NCBI GenBank assembly: GCA_035259145.1
Contig: DATFWQ010000111.1
Location: 1 to 17,593 of the forward strand
DNA: 17,593 nucleotides
Reading direction: 5' to 3'
Origin: CF-161 sp035259145
GTDB taxonomy: Bacteria > Chloroflexota > Dormibacteria > Dormibacterales > Dormibacteraceae
Position numbers and translations under genes: made by a program. This document shows, piece after piece, positions 7,390-13,837 of the stretch. Positions within the stretch are counted from its first letter, which is position 1, and each line of letters begins with the position of its first letter. The notes beneath the pieces are model-generated. The model was not told the DNA's origin. It saw only the letters and a program-made list of their open reading frames with translations, and searched no databases.

Positions 7390-7887
7390 TTATCGCTGGA
7401 TCTCGACCAGCAGCACCCAGGCGCCGGCGATGGCCGCAACCATGGCAGCCAGGAGTGCAGGCACAATCCAGTAGAGGCCACCTCCGTTCTGTGCCAGAAG
7501 GCTGACCGCACCGACGATGAGGAAGATGGGACCGGAGTGGGCCCCGAGCACCCGCATGGCAAAGTTGCTTCGGGTCACGCCCAGCACGCGTCGAGGCGCG
7601 CGCAGGTGGATGTAGGCAATTGTCGCGACGACGAGGGTCGCAATACTCAGGATCTCGATGGCGACGCTCTGTGGGCCCTGACCCGGCATCAGGCTGAGGG
7701 TCGACACCAGCAGCGACGAAGTGAGCAGGATGAGGACCTCGATCGCCCGTGCAACCAGGCCTTGACCCTTCAGGACCTGGCTGAGGTTGATCGAGAGGGC
7801 GACGAAGAGCAGCCCGGTCAGCGCCGCCGATGCGCTTGCGATTGCGGAGAATACGGGCGCCCAGTTGGCAGTCGAGTACGCATCCAC
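7390..7887 (-). CDS. Small multi-pass membrane protein of unknown function
   Basis: A 165-residue hydrophobic protein with about five candidate membrane segments (roughly residues 13-33, 49-67, 77-95, 115-133 and 139-161) and a positively charged loop (RAPRRVLGVTRSNF) between the third and fourth. The opening pattern W-PVFSAIASASAALTGLLFVALSINL recurs in uncharacterised high-GC bacterial membrane proteins, but I cannot assign a function. The start is GTG 7887; a -10-like TACCAT lies nine bases upstream. It is the upstream neighbour of livG on the same strand (54-nt gap) and divergent from the histidine kinase gene (107-nt gap), so it could belong to either module or to neither. Confidence 0.7.
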   Translation of the reverse strand: MDAYSTANWAPVFSAIASASAALTGLLFVALSINLSQVLKGQGLVARAIEVLILLTSSLLVSTLSLMPGQGPQSVAIEILSIATLVVATIAYIHLRAPRRVLGVTRSNFAMRVLGAHSGPIFLIVGAVSLLAQNGGGLYWIVPALLAAMVAAIAGAWVLLVEIQR

Positions 7888-7958
7888 CCGGCGCGAATGG
7901 TAGAACGGACGTCCCCTCTGAACGCGAATCCGGACGAGGTGATCCGCGAGCTGCTCGA

Positions 7959-7988
7959 TTGAGCTCTGGGCCGGGGCGGGAGTAGCGT
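7959..7988 (+). promoter_or_regulatory. Candidate leaderless promoter of the histidine kinase gene
   Basis: TTGAGC (7959-7964; first four consensus bases) and TAGCGT (7983-7988; fits TANNNT) are 18 nt apart, and the -10 ends six bases before GTG 7995. This is the same geometry as upstream of livG and of the radical SAM gene. The purine-rich GGCGGGAG at about 7976-7983 is too far from the start to be a good ribosome-binding site. Confidence 0.45.
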
Positions 7989-7994
7989 TGCGGC

Positions 7995-9074
7995 GTGACC
8001 CTGGCGCCCAACGAGCTTCGCGTCGGCCGGCTCCTGATGGTGGCCTTCCTCGCGATCTTCGTCCACCGGGTCCTCGGCACCGCGGCGGGCGTGAGCGGCG
8101 GCCGGCTCGGGCTCCTGGTCGCCCTGGTGGTCGCCATCACCGGCGTATACGGCTGGTTCTGGCTTCGGGTGGCGGGCGGGCCGCACGACGACCAGGCGGC
8201 GCTGGCGGTCGCGGCGCTGACGCTGCTCGTCGCGCTGTACGTCCTCACCATGTCCCCCGAGACGTACGTCTTCTACTACCCGGCGATCGTCGCCGGCGCC
8301 GCGCTGCGGTGGAACCGCAGCCTGCTCCTCCTGGCTGCGGTGACCGCGACCGCTTTCGGGATCGCGGTGCTGCGCGGCGACGGCGTCTCGGCGGCGACGG
8401 ACCCTGCGATCGTTATGATCCTGCTGGGCGCGTCGGCGATGGCCGTGCGGCGCCACGTGGGGACGACCAAGAGGCTGGAGGCCGCCCGGGACGAGATTCA
8501 CCGGCTGGCCGCTCGGGACGAGAGGCTGCGCGTCGCCCGCGACCTCCACGACGAGCTCGGGCAGACCCTCTCGCTGATCGTCCTCAAGAGCGAGCTGGCC
8601 CAGCTCGAGGTGCCCGGCGGGGGCCGCGACCGGATCGAGGAAGTGACGCAGGCGGCCAGGCACGCGCTGAAGAGCCTGCGCGACCTCGTCTCCAGCTTCC
8701 GGCACCCGACCCTGGCCGAGGAGCTCGACTCCGCACGCTCGCTGCTGGAGGCCTCGGGCATCGAGTGCCTGGTCGAAAGCCGGGCCGACGGCATGTCCCC
8801 GCCGGTGGAGGCGGCGCTGGCCTGGACGGTCCGCGAGGCGGCCACCAACGTCCTTCGGCACAGCGGCTGCCGCCGCTGCCGCTTCGTGGTCGAGAAGCGG
8901 GGCGGCACCGTCCACCTGGAAGTCACCGACGACGGGCGCGCCCCCGAGCAGTTCGAGCCCGGCAGCGGGCTCCGCGGCCTCGAGGAGCGGGTCTCCTTCC
9001 TGGGCGGCCTGCTGCGCGCGGGCAGGAACGGAGGTGGGGGCTTCCGCGTCCAGGTCGAGATCCCCTGCGCGTGA
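7995..9074 (+). CDS. DesK/NarL-type membrane sensor histidine kinase
   Basis: A 359-residue kinase. Residues 10-150 form about six hydrophobic segments with little extracytoplasmic sequence, so the signal is probably sensed in or at the membrane, as in DesK-like kinases. A charged coiled segment (TKRLEAARDEIHRLAARDER) leads to the HisKA_3 box RVARDLHDELGQTLSLIVLK with phospho-acceptor His185. The ATP-binding domain shows the N box EAATNVLRHS (281-290), the G1 box TDDGRAP (311-317), GSGLRGLEERV (323-333) and a final Gly-rich GGGGFRVQVEIP. There is no recognisable PAS or GAF domain. The start is GTG 7995. Its stop overlaps the response regulator's GTG by four bases (GTGA), so the pair is certainly one unit. 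The stimulus is not deducible. Confidence 0.93.
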   Translation: MTLAPNELRVGRLLMVAFLAIFVHRVLGTAAGVSGGRLGLLVALVVAITGVYGWFWLRVAGGPHDDQAALAVAALTLLVALYVLTMSPETYVFYYPAIVAGAALRWNRSLLLLAAVTATAFGIAVLRGDGVSAATDPAIVMILLGASAMAVRRHVGTTKRLEAARDEIHRLAARDERLRVARDLHDELGQTLSLIVLKSELAQLEVPGGGRDRIEEVTQAARHALKSLRDLVSSFRHPTLAEELDSARSLLEASGIECLVESRADGMSPPVEAALAWTVREAATNVLRHSGCRRCRFVVEKRGGTVHLEVTDDGRAPEQFEPGSGLRGLEERVSFLGGLLRAGRNGGGGFRVQVEIPCA

Positions 9075-9676
9075 TCCCGGTGCTGCTCGCTGAGGACCAG
9101 GCCCTGCTCCGGCAGGCGCTGGCGGAGATCCTGGACCGCGAGGACGACATCGCGGTCGTGGCCCAGGTAGGTCGCGGGGACGAGGTGCTGGCGGCGGCGC
9201 TGCGCACCCGGCCAGAGGTCGCCCTCATCGACATCGAGTTGCCCGGGCGCGACGGCATCGTGTGCGCCGCGGATCTTCGCGAGCACCTGCCGTCCTGCAG
9301 GGTGCTGGTGCTGACGGTGTTCAACCGGCCGGGCTATCTGAAGCGGGCGCTGGAGAGCGGCGCGCAGGGCTACATCCTCAAGGACGTGGCGCCTCGCGAC
9401 CTGGTCCGGGCCATTCGCGATGCCGCCGCGGGCAGGAGGGTGGTCGACCCCGAGCTGGCTACCGCCGCGCTGTACGAGGGGGTCAGCCCGCTGTCGCCCC
9501 GGGAGCGCGAGGTCCTGGCGCTCAGCCACCTGGGCGCCAGCGTGGAGGAGATCGCGCGTACGCTGAGCCTGTCCCGCGGGACCGTCCGCAACCACCTGTC
9601 GATCGCCATCCAGAAGCTCGAGGTGCGTACGCGGTTCGACGCCGCCCGCATCGCCGAGGAAAAGGGCTGGCTCTGA
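9071..9676 (+). CDS. NarL/LuxR-family response regulator
   Basis: A 201-residue DNA-binding response regulator partnered with the preceding kinase. The receiver domain (1-118) has the acidic pair E8-D9, phospho-acceptor D54 in ALIDIELPGRDG, T82 in VLTVF and K104 in YILKD. The LuxR-type helix-turn-helix begins with LSPREREVLALSHLGASVEE (141-160) and continues as IARTLSLSRGTVRNHLSIAI. The start is GTG 9071, overlapping the kinase stop. An open frame in the same register reaches upstream to 7988, but that is kinase sequence in the wrong frame. The palindromic pair at 9681-9715 begins five bases after its stop and is a natural candidate target. The domain set resembles DesR; whether it handles membrane-lipid control is inference. 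Confidence 0.94.
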   Translation: MIPVLLAEDQALLRQALAEILDREDDIAVVAQVGRGDEVLAAALRTRPEVALIDIELPGRDGIVCAADLREHLPSCRVLVLTVFNRPGYLKRALESGAQGYILKDVAPRDLVRAIRDAAAGRRVVDPELATAALYEGVSPLSPREREVLALSHLGASVEEIARTLSLSRGTVRNHLSIAIQKLEVRTRFDAARIAEEKGWL

Positions 9677-9680
9677 GGCA

Positions 9681-9715
9681 GTGACCGCGGTCATGGGCAC
9701 CGTGACGGCGATCAC
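9681..9715. promoter_or_regulatory. Tandem palindromic operator-like sites upstream of the radical SAM gene
   Basis: Site 1 (9681-9694) contains the perfect 12-bp palindrome TGACCGCGGTCA (9682-9693). Site 2 (9702-9715), GTGACGGCGATCAC, matches site 1 at 11 of its first 13 positions and has 5-bp symmetric arms when flanks are included (CGTGA...TCACG). Centres are 21 nt apart, two DNA turns. A weaker relative, ATGACGCCGGTGAC, lies at 9725-9738. Relative to a start at 9774, the two clear sites are centred near -86 and -65 and the weak one near -42, a layout typical of activation by a dimeric regulator. The adjacent LuxR-type regulator is the best candidate; this is inference. Confidence 0.55.
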
Positions 9716-9761
9716 GTGCAGTCGATGACGCCGGTGACTTCCGACCGCGGACTGCCGGACC

Positions 9762-9767
9762 TACGTT
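9762..9767 (+). promoter_or_regulatory. Candidate -10 element for leaderless transcription of the radical SAM gene
   Basis: TACGTT fits TANNNT and ends six bases before GTG 9774, so transcription would begin at the start codon. There is no good -35 (TTCCGA 17 nt upstream matches only three bases), as expected for a promoter that needs an activator at the sites described at 9681-9715. No Shine-Dalgarno sequence precedes the GTG. Confidence 0.4.
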
Positions 9768-9773
9768 GGTCGC

Positions 9774-11195
9774 GTGCGCGTGAAGATGATCCTCCCGGCG
9801 CTTACCGAGGCGAAGAGCCCGTTCTTCCGCCCCATCAAGTACTCGCTCTTTCCGCCGCTTGGGCTGGCGACGCTCGCCGGCTACTTGCCGGACGACGACG
9901 TCACGATCCAGGACGAGCACGTCGAGCGGCTGGACCTGGACGACGAGCCCGACCTCGTCGTCATTCAGGTTTACATCACATCCGCCCGGCGCTCCTACGA
10001 GATCGCCGACCGCTATCGCCGCCGGGGAGCCTACGTGGCAATGGGCGGCCTCCACGTGACGTCCCTGCCCGATGAGGCCGCGCCGCATGCCGATACCATC
10101 TTCAGCGGCCCCGGCGAGGACACGTGGCCGCAGTTCCTCGCAGACCTGCGTGCCGGCTGCCCGGCGCCGCTCTACTTCTCTCGGCAGCGCACGCTACTCG
10201 GCGTCCCGCCTATCCGGCGCGACCTGATCCGGCGCCATCGCTACCTCGTGCCCAACTCGATAGTGGTCAGCCGCGGCTGCCCCCACGTCTGCGACTTCTG
10301 CTACAAGGTCGCCTTCTTCAAGGGCGGCAAGCAGTTCTACACGCAGACCGTTGACGCCGCTCTGGCCGAGATTGACCGCCTGCCCGGCCGCCACCTCTAC
10401 TTCCTCGATGACCACCTGTTCGGCAACCCCCGCTTCGCCGCCGAGCTCTTTGCCGGCATGCGCGGCATGGGCCGCCTGTGGCAGGCGGCTGGTACCGTGA
10501 AGGCGGTACTGGAGCAGCCCGCGGTGCTGGAGGCGGCGGTCGCGGCGGGGCTGCGCAGCCTCTTCGTGGGCTTCGAGACCGTGAACGCCGACAACCTCTC
10601 CGAGCAGCGGAAGTACCAGAACATCGGTCGGGACTACGCCGAGGCGATCCGCCGGCTGCACGACCTGGGCGTGATGGTCAACGGCAGCTTCGTGTTCGGC
10701 ATGGACCACGATGGTCCGGACGTCTTCGACCGCACCGTGGAGTGGGCGATCCAGCATGGGATGGAGACAGCCACGTTCCACATCCTCACGCCCTACCCCG
10801 ACACGGCCCTCCACGAGCGGATGGCGAACGACGGCCGCATCCTGCACCGCGACTGGGACCTGTACGACACGAGGCACGTGGTCTTCCGGCCGGCGCGCCT
10901 TGACCCAAGCACTCTGGAGAACGGCTATTGGCACGCCTACCGCGAGTTCTACCGCTGGCCCGCGATCTGGCGGGGAGCCGCCACCAAGGCCGAGGCAACA
11001 GGCAGGCTCCGCCACCTCGCCTACGCCGGCGGTTGGAAGAAGTTCGAGCCGCTGTGGGACGTCCTCATCCGCAGCGGCCAGGTGGTGCACGCGCTCCCTG
11101 TGCTGGAGGCGATCCTGAGCGGCTTCGGCCGCGTCCAGCCTGGGGCGGCTCTCGCCAGGATCGGCGCGGCCCGTCGCCCAGCGTTGGAGCCCTGA
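9774..11195 (+). CDS. B12-binding-domain-type radical SAM enzyme, substrate unknown
   Basis: A 473-residue protein. The N-terminal half (1-140) has the cobalamin-binding-like Rossmann layout seen in this enzyme class: KYSLFPPLGLATLAGYLP, DLVVIQVYITS, AMGGLHVTSLPDEA, GPGEDTWPQFL. The base-off cobalamin ligand motif DxHxxG is absent, as in many relatives. The radical SAM core starts at SRGCPHVCDFCY with the cluster cysteines C169, C173 and C176, followed by YFLDDHLFGNP, VGFET and FVFGMDHDGPDVFDRTVEWA. Only one other cysteine (C129) exists, so no auxiliary cluster is expected. The C-terminal tail with YDTRHVVFRPARLDP and AYREFYRW resembles the DUF4070-like tail of some lipid and hopanoid-associated members. 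The start is GTG 9774; ATG at residue 5 is possible. It follows the two-component pair and converges on the cytochrome b gene 14 nt away. Confidence 0.88.
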   Translation: MRVKMILPALTEAKSPFFRPIKYSLFPPLGLATLAGYLPDDDVTIQDEHVERLDLDDEPDLVVIQVYITSARRSYEIADRYRRRGAYVAMGGLHVTSLPDEAAPHADTIFSGPGEDTWPQFLADLRAGCPAPLYFSRQRTLLGVPPIRRDLIRRHRYLVPNSIVVSRGCPHVCDFCYKVAFFKGGKQFYTQTVDAALAEIDRLPGRHLYFLDDHLFGNPRFAAELFAGMRGMGRLWQAAGTVKAVLEQPAVLEAAVAAGLRSLFVGFETVNADNLSEQRKYQNIGRDYAEAIRRLHDLGVMVNGSFVFGMDHDGPDVFDRTVEWAIQHGMETATFHILTPYPDTALHERMANDGRILHRDWDLYDTRHVVFRPARLDPSTLENGYWHAYREFYRWPAIWRGAATKAEATGRLRHLAYAGGWKKFEPLWDVLIRSGQVVHALPVLEAILSGFGRVQPGAALARIGAARRPALEP

Positions 11196-11209
11196 GCGCG
11201 GTGCTGCAG

Positions 11210-11809
11210 CTACCTACCTCGTCCGATGCCGCGCTTGGGCGAGCCCGTTAGACCGTCGGCGCCTACAGGCCTTGCCGAAACCGCCTGCCGGTAACGCAGC
11301 AGCAAGCCGTATGGGCTGAGGAGCCCGAGGTACACGTGTCCGGCGAGCAACGCCACCAGCGCCATCGCCATGAGCACGTGCACCTCACGCGCTCGGGCCA
11401 CCACTTCCGCGCTGAACCGGTCCCACCAGTACATGGGGACACCCGTGAGCAGGAGGGTGACGAGAGCCACGGCTGTGAGAGCGGCGAACAGCTTCTGCCC
11501 GGCGTTGAATCGTGCCGCCTCCCGGTGCGCGCCCACGGGGATCTCGCGATTCCGGAAGACCTGCCACGGCTGCGTGAACCATTCGAAGTCCTGGCGCCCC
11601 CAGAAGCTGAGGTGCCGTTCCACAGAGGTCACCTCCGGCCAGCGCAGGGCGGCAATCAGCGCGGGCGCGATCGCCGTGGCGGCGGCAGCTCCAAGGTGCA
11701 GCGTCCGCACCCAGAACCGCTGGCCAAAGACCTGGCTGAGCACGGGCACGTACATCACGGTGCCGGTGACAACGAGCACCGCCACGCACGCGGCGACTGA
11801 CCAGTGCAG
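11210..11809 (-). CDS. Cytochrome b561/formate dehydrogenase gamma-type membrane subunit
   Basis: A four-helix dihaem cytochrome b that would link the quinone pool to the exported molybdenum enzyme encoded just upstream. Helices are near residues 4-22, 36-56, 103-125 and 133-158, with haem-type histidines in the first HW, in RTLHLGAAAA, and in REVHVLMAMALVALLAGHVYLG. RFNAGQKLF is characteristic of formate dehydrogenase gamma subunits. The only standard start is GTG 11785, which would remove the first HW and half of helix 1. The frame continues upstream as LHWSVAACVAVLVV, with no ATG, GTG or TTG before the upstream gene's end. I therefore place the start at CTG 11809, eight bases after that gene's TGA and three after a GAGAAG stretch. 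This start is tentative. The gene is last in the minus-strand operon. Confidence 0.78.
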   Translation of the reverse strand: MHWSVAACVAVLVVTGTVMYVPVLSQVFGQRFWVRTLHLGAAAATAIAPALIAALRWPEVTSVERHLSFWGRQDFEWFTQPWQVFRNREIPVGAHREAARFNAGQKLFAALTAVALVTLLLTGVPMYWWDRFSAEVVARAREVHVLMAMALVALLAGHVYLGLLSPYGLLLRYRQAVSARPVGADGLTGSPKRGIGRGR

Positions 11810-11816
11810 CGTCTTC

Positions 11817-12467
11817 TCAGTGGCGGATGCGCGCGTCGGCGGCGTAGCCCCTTGCCTCCCAGTAGCCCGTCCCCGTTTCCGCCACCGCAGTCAAGCGGCG
11901 CAGCCACTTCACCCCCTTGTATCCGTAGAAGAAAGGAACGACCAGGCGCGCTGGAGCCCCGCGCTCGGCCGTGAGCGGCCTCCCGTTCATGTTGAACGCG
12001 ACGATGACTCCCTCTGTCCTCGCCGTCTGCAGATCCAGGTAGTCGACGTACACCCCATCAGCCGACTCGAACCGCACGGCCGCGGCGCGCGCTTGCACGC
12101 CCGCCTGGTCGAGGAGACCCCGAACCGGCAGACCGGCCCACCGAACCGATGAGACCGACCAGCCCGTCACGCAGTGGAAGTCGGCGGTGACTCCAGCCAG
12201 CCGGGTCGCGGCGACCTCGTCGCGGGACAGGGCTAGAGGCCGGTCGACCAGACCGTCGACGACCAGCCGCCACGTCCCGGGACTCCACTGAGGGATCGAC
12301 CCGGTGACGCTGTAGAAGTGGAAGCCGTCGCCCGGGGTGAGATCTCCGAGAGGCGATTCAACCCAGGAGCGCAGCGCGGCCGGCACGCCCCCACCGAACG
12401 CGACCAGACCCAGGCTGGCGGCAGTCCCGGCCATGAAGAACCGCCGGCCCACGGGTTTACCGCTCAC
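11817..12467 (-). CDS. Tat-exported molybdopterin-dependent oxidoreductase, sulfite oxidase fold
   Basis: A 216-residue Mo-cofactor domain protein of the SUOX/MsrP class. The N-terminus is a twin-arginine signal: VGRRFFMAGTAASLGLVAFG (residues 6-25). The conserved Mo-ligating cysteine is C99 in TADFHCVTGWSV. Also typical are WRLVVDGLVDRPLALSRDEV, ADGVYVDYLDLQTA, LTAERGAPARLVVPFFYGYKGVKWL and the WLRRLTAVAE segment. No dimerisation or haem domain is present. The start is GTG 12467, overlapping the hydantoinase stop by four bases (GTGA); a GTG-type start 18 codons upstream would lengthen the Tat n-region into non-conserved sequence. The cytochrome b gene follows at once, giving an exported Mo subunit and its membrane electron partner. 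The physiological substrate is unknown: sulfite, sulfoxides and N-oxides are all possible within the fold. Confidence 0.88.
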   Translation of the reverse strand: MSGKPVGRRFFMAGTAASLGLVAFGGGVPAALRSWVESPLGDLTPGDGFHFYSVTGSIPQWSPGTWRLVVDGLVDRPLALSRDEVAATRLAGVTADFHCVTGWSVSSVRWAGLPVRGLLDQAGVQARAAAVRFESADGVYVDYLDLQTARTEGVIVAFNMNGRPLTAERGAPARLVVPFFYGYKGVKWLRRLTAVAETGTGYWEARGYAADARIRH

Positions 12468-13837
12468 GCCGCCCGCAGCCTCCGGCGGCGAATGAACCTG
12501 CCGGCGGGCTCGACGCCGCACCAGGCACCGTCCTGCAGAAGAACCGTGCCCCCGGCCACGACGGTGTCCACCCGCCCGTGTAGCTCCATCCCGTCGAACG
12601 GCGAGTAGTCGGTCTCCATGTGCAGGCTGCTCACTTGCCCGCGCGCTGCCGGGTCGATCACCACCAGGTCGGCGTCCATACCGGGCAGCAGCGATCCTTT
12701 TGAGGCCATGCCGAACAGTCGAGCAGGTTCAGAAGCGCAGAGCCGGATCACCTCCGTCATCGGAATCCGCCCGCGCAGCGCCTCGGAGACCATCAGTGGG
12801 ATCCGCGTCTCGATGCCCGGCAGTCCTGGCGGGACCAGGGCGGAATCTCCGGCGTGAACCCCCTTCTGGGCGCCGTCGAAGCAGCAATGGTCGGAGTGGA
12901 CGCCGGTGAGCTCGGCGCCCAGCCGGCGCCACAGCGCACGGGCGCTGGCGGCTGGACGGAGCGGCGGCGAGCAGACGTATCGCTCGGGCTGCCGTCGCTC
13001 GTAGACGGATTCGTCGAGGAGGAGGTAGTGCGGGCAGGTCTCGCCATAGGCCCGGACACCCAGCGCACGCGCGGCGGAGATCTCCCCAGCCACCTCCGGG
13101 AGAGTCACGTGAACCAGGTACACCGCCGCGGCTGACGCGCGCGCCAGCTCCAGCACGCTGCGGGCAGCGTCGAGCTCCGCCATAGGCGGTCTGGCCAGCG
13201 CGTGATGGCGTGCGTGGGAGCAACCCTGGCGCCGGAGCTCGGCGGTTGCCCGTTCCACCAGCGATTCGGTCTCGGCGTGGACCATGACCAGGCATCGAGC
13301 CCTCGCGGCCGCCGACATCACGGCCAGGACGTCGCCCAGCTCCAGCATCATGATCCCGCGGTAGGCCGTAAACACCTTGACCGACGGCGCACCCATGCGG
13401 GCCGCCGTCTCGATGTCCGCAAGCGCGGCCGCGTCGGCTTCGCGGGCGATGGCGGCGTGAAATCCGAAGTCGATCCAGGCGCGAGAGGTGGCTTCGCCGA
13501 TCCGCTTCCGAAGGGCCGTCTCAGGTGTCTCTGCAGGTTCCGGAAAGGCAAACTCCAGGATGCTTGTCGTGCCCCCAAACGCCGCCGCGCGGGTGGCCGA
13601 CGTGAAGTCATCGCGGGTGCGGAAGTCTCCGAACTGGATCCCAACGTGGGTGTGCACGTCCACGCCGCCGGGCAGCACCAGCGCGCCGGTGGCGTCGATG
13701 ACTCGCGCTGATCCGGCGTCAAAAGCGCCGTGCGCGGCGAGCGCCACCACACGCCGGCCCGCCACCAGCACATCCGCGGCAAAGGCGCCCGTCTCGAGGA
13801 CCACCGTGCCGCCCCGCACGACGAGGTCGATTCTCAA
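12464..13837 (-). CDS. hydA: Dihydropyrimidinase/D-hydantoinase (cyclic amidohydrolase)
   Basis: A 457-residue cytoplasmic zinc amidohydrolase that opens cyclic ureides (hydantoins, dihydropyrimidines) to N-carbamoyl amino acids. Metal and catalytic residues are visible: H62 and H64 in GGVDVHTHVG, the carbamylated K154 in PSVKVFTAYRG, H187 in VMVHAETES, H243 in VYLVHVTLPE and D316 in GVHSDHCCF. Their spacing matches bacterial D-hydantoinases closely. Normal length, with the small beta domain formed by both termini (RIDLVVRGGTVV and VDTVVAGGTVLLQDG). The start is TTG 13837, sharing TTGA with the stop of the upstream membrane protein gene; a later GTG at residue 7 would cut the first strand. 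An open frame continues far upstream but is the membrane protein gene in the wrong register. It is coupled to HyuB and the carbamoylase in one operon; allantoin or imides cannot be excluded as substrates. Confidence 0.93.
   Translation of the reverse strand: MRIDLVVRGGTVVLETGAFAADVLVAGRRVVALAAHGAFDAGSARVIDATGALVLPGGVDVHTHVGIQFGDFRTRDDFTSATRAAAFGGTTSILEFAFPEPAETPETALRKRIGEATSRAWIDFGFHAAIAREADAAALADIETAARMGAPSVKVFTAYRGIMMLELGDVLAVMSAAARARCLVMVHAETESLVERATAELRRQGCSHARHHALARPPMAELDAARSVLELARASAAAVYLVHVTLPEVAGEISAARALGVRAYGETCPHYLLLDESVYERRQPERYVCSPPLRPAASARALWRRLGAELTGVHSDHCCFDGAQKGVHAGDSALVPPGLPGIETRIPLMVSEALRGRIPMTEVIRLCASEPARLFGMASKGSLLPGMDADLVVIDPAARGQVSSLHMETDYSPFDGMELHGRVDTVVAGGTVLLQDGAWCGVEPAGRFIRRRRLRAA

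Noticed and set aside
6667..7962. 431-residue plus-strand frame opposite livG and the small membrane protein
   Set aside because: Composition is rich in His, Arg, Gln, Asp and Glu with no domain pattern; the opposite strand carries a clear ABC ATPase with all motifs. High GC content produces such antisense frames.
7988..9070. Upstream extension of the response regulator frame (562 residues)
   Set aside because: It is the histidine kinase gene read in the wrong register. The receiver domain starts at GTG 9071, so this is not a kinase-regulator fusion.
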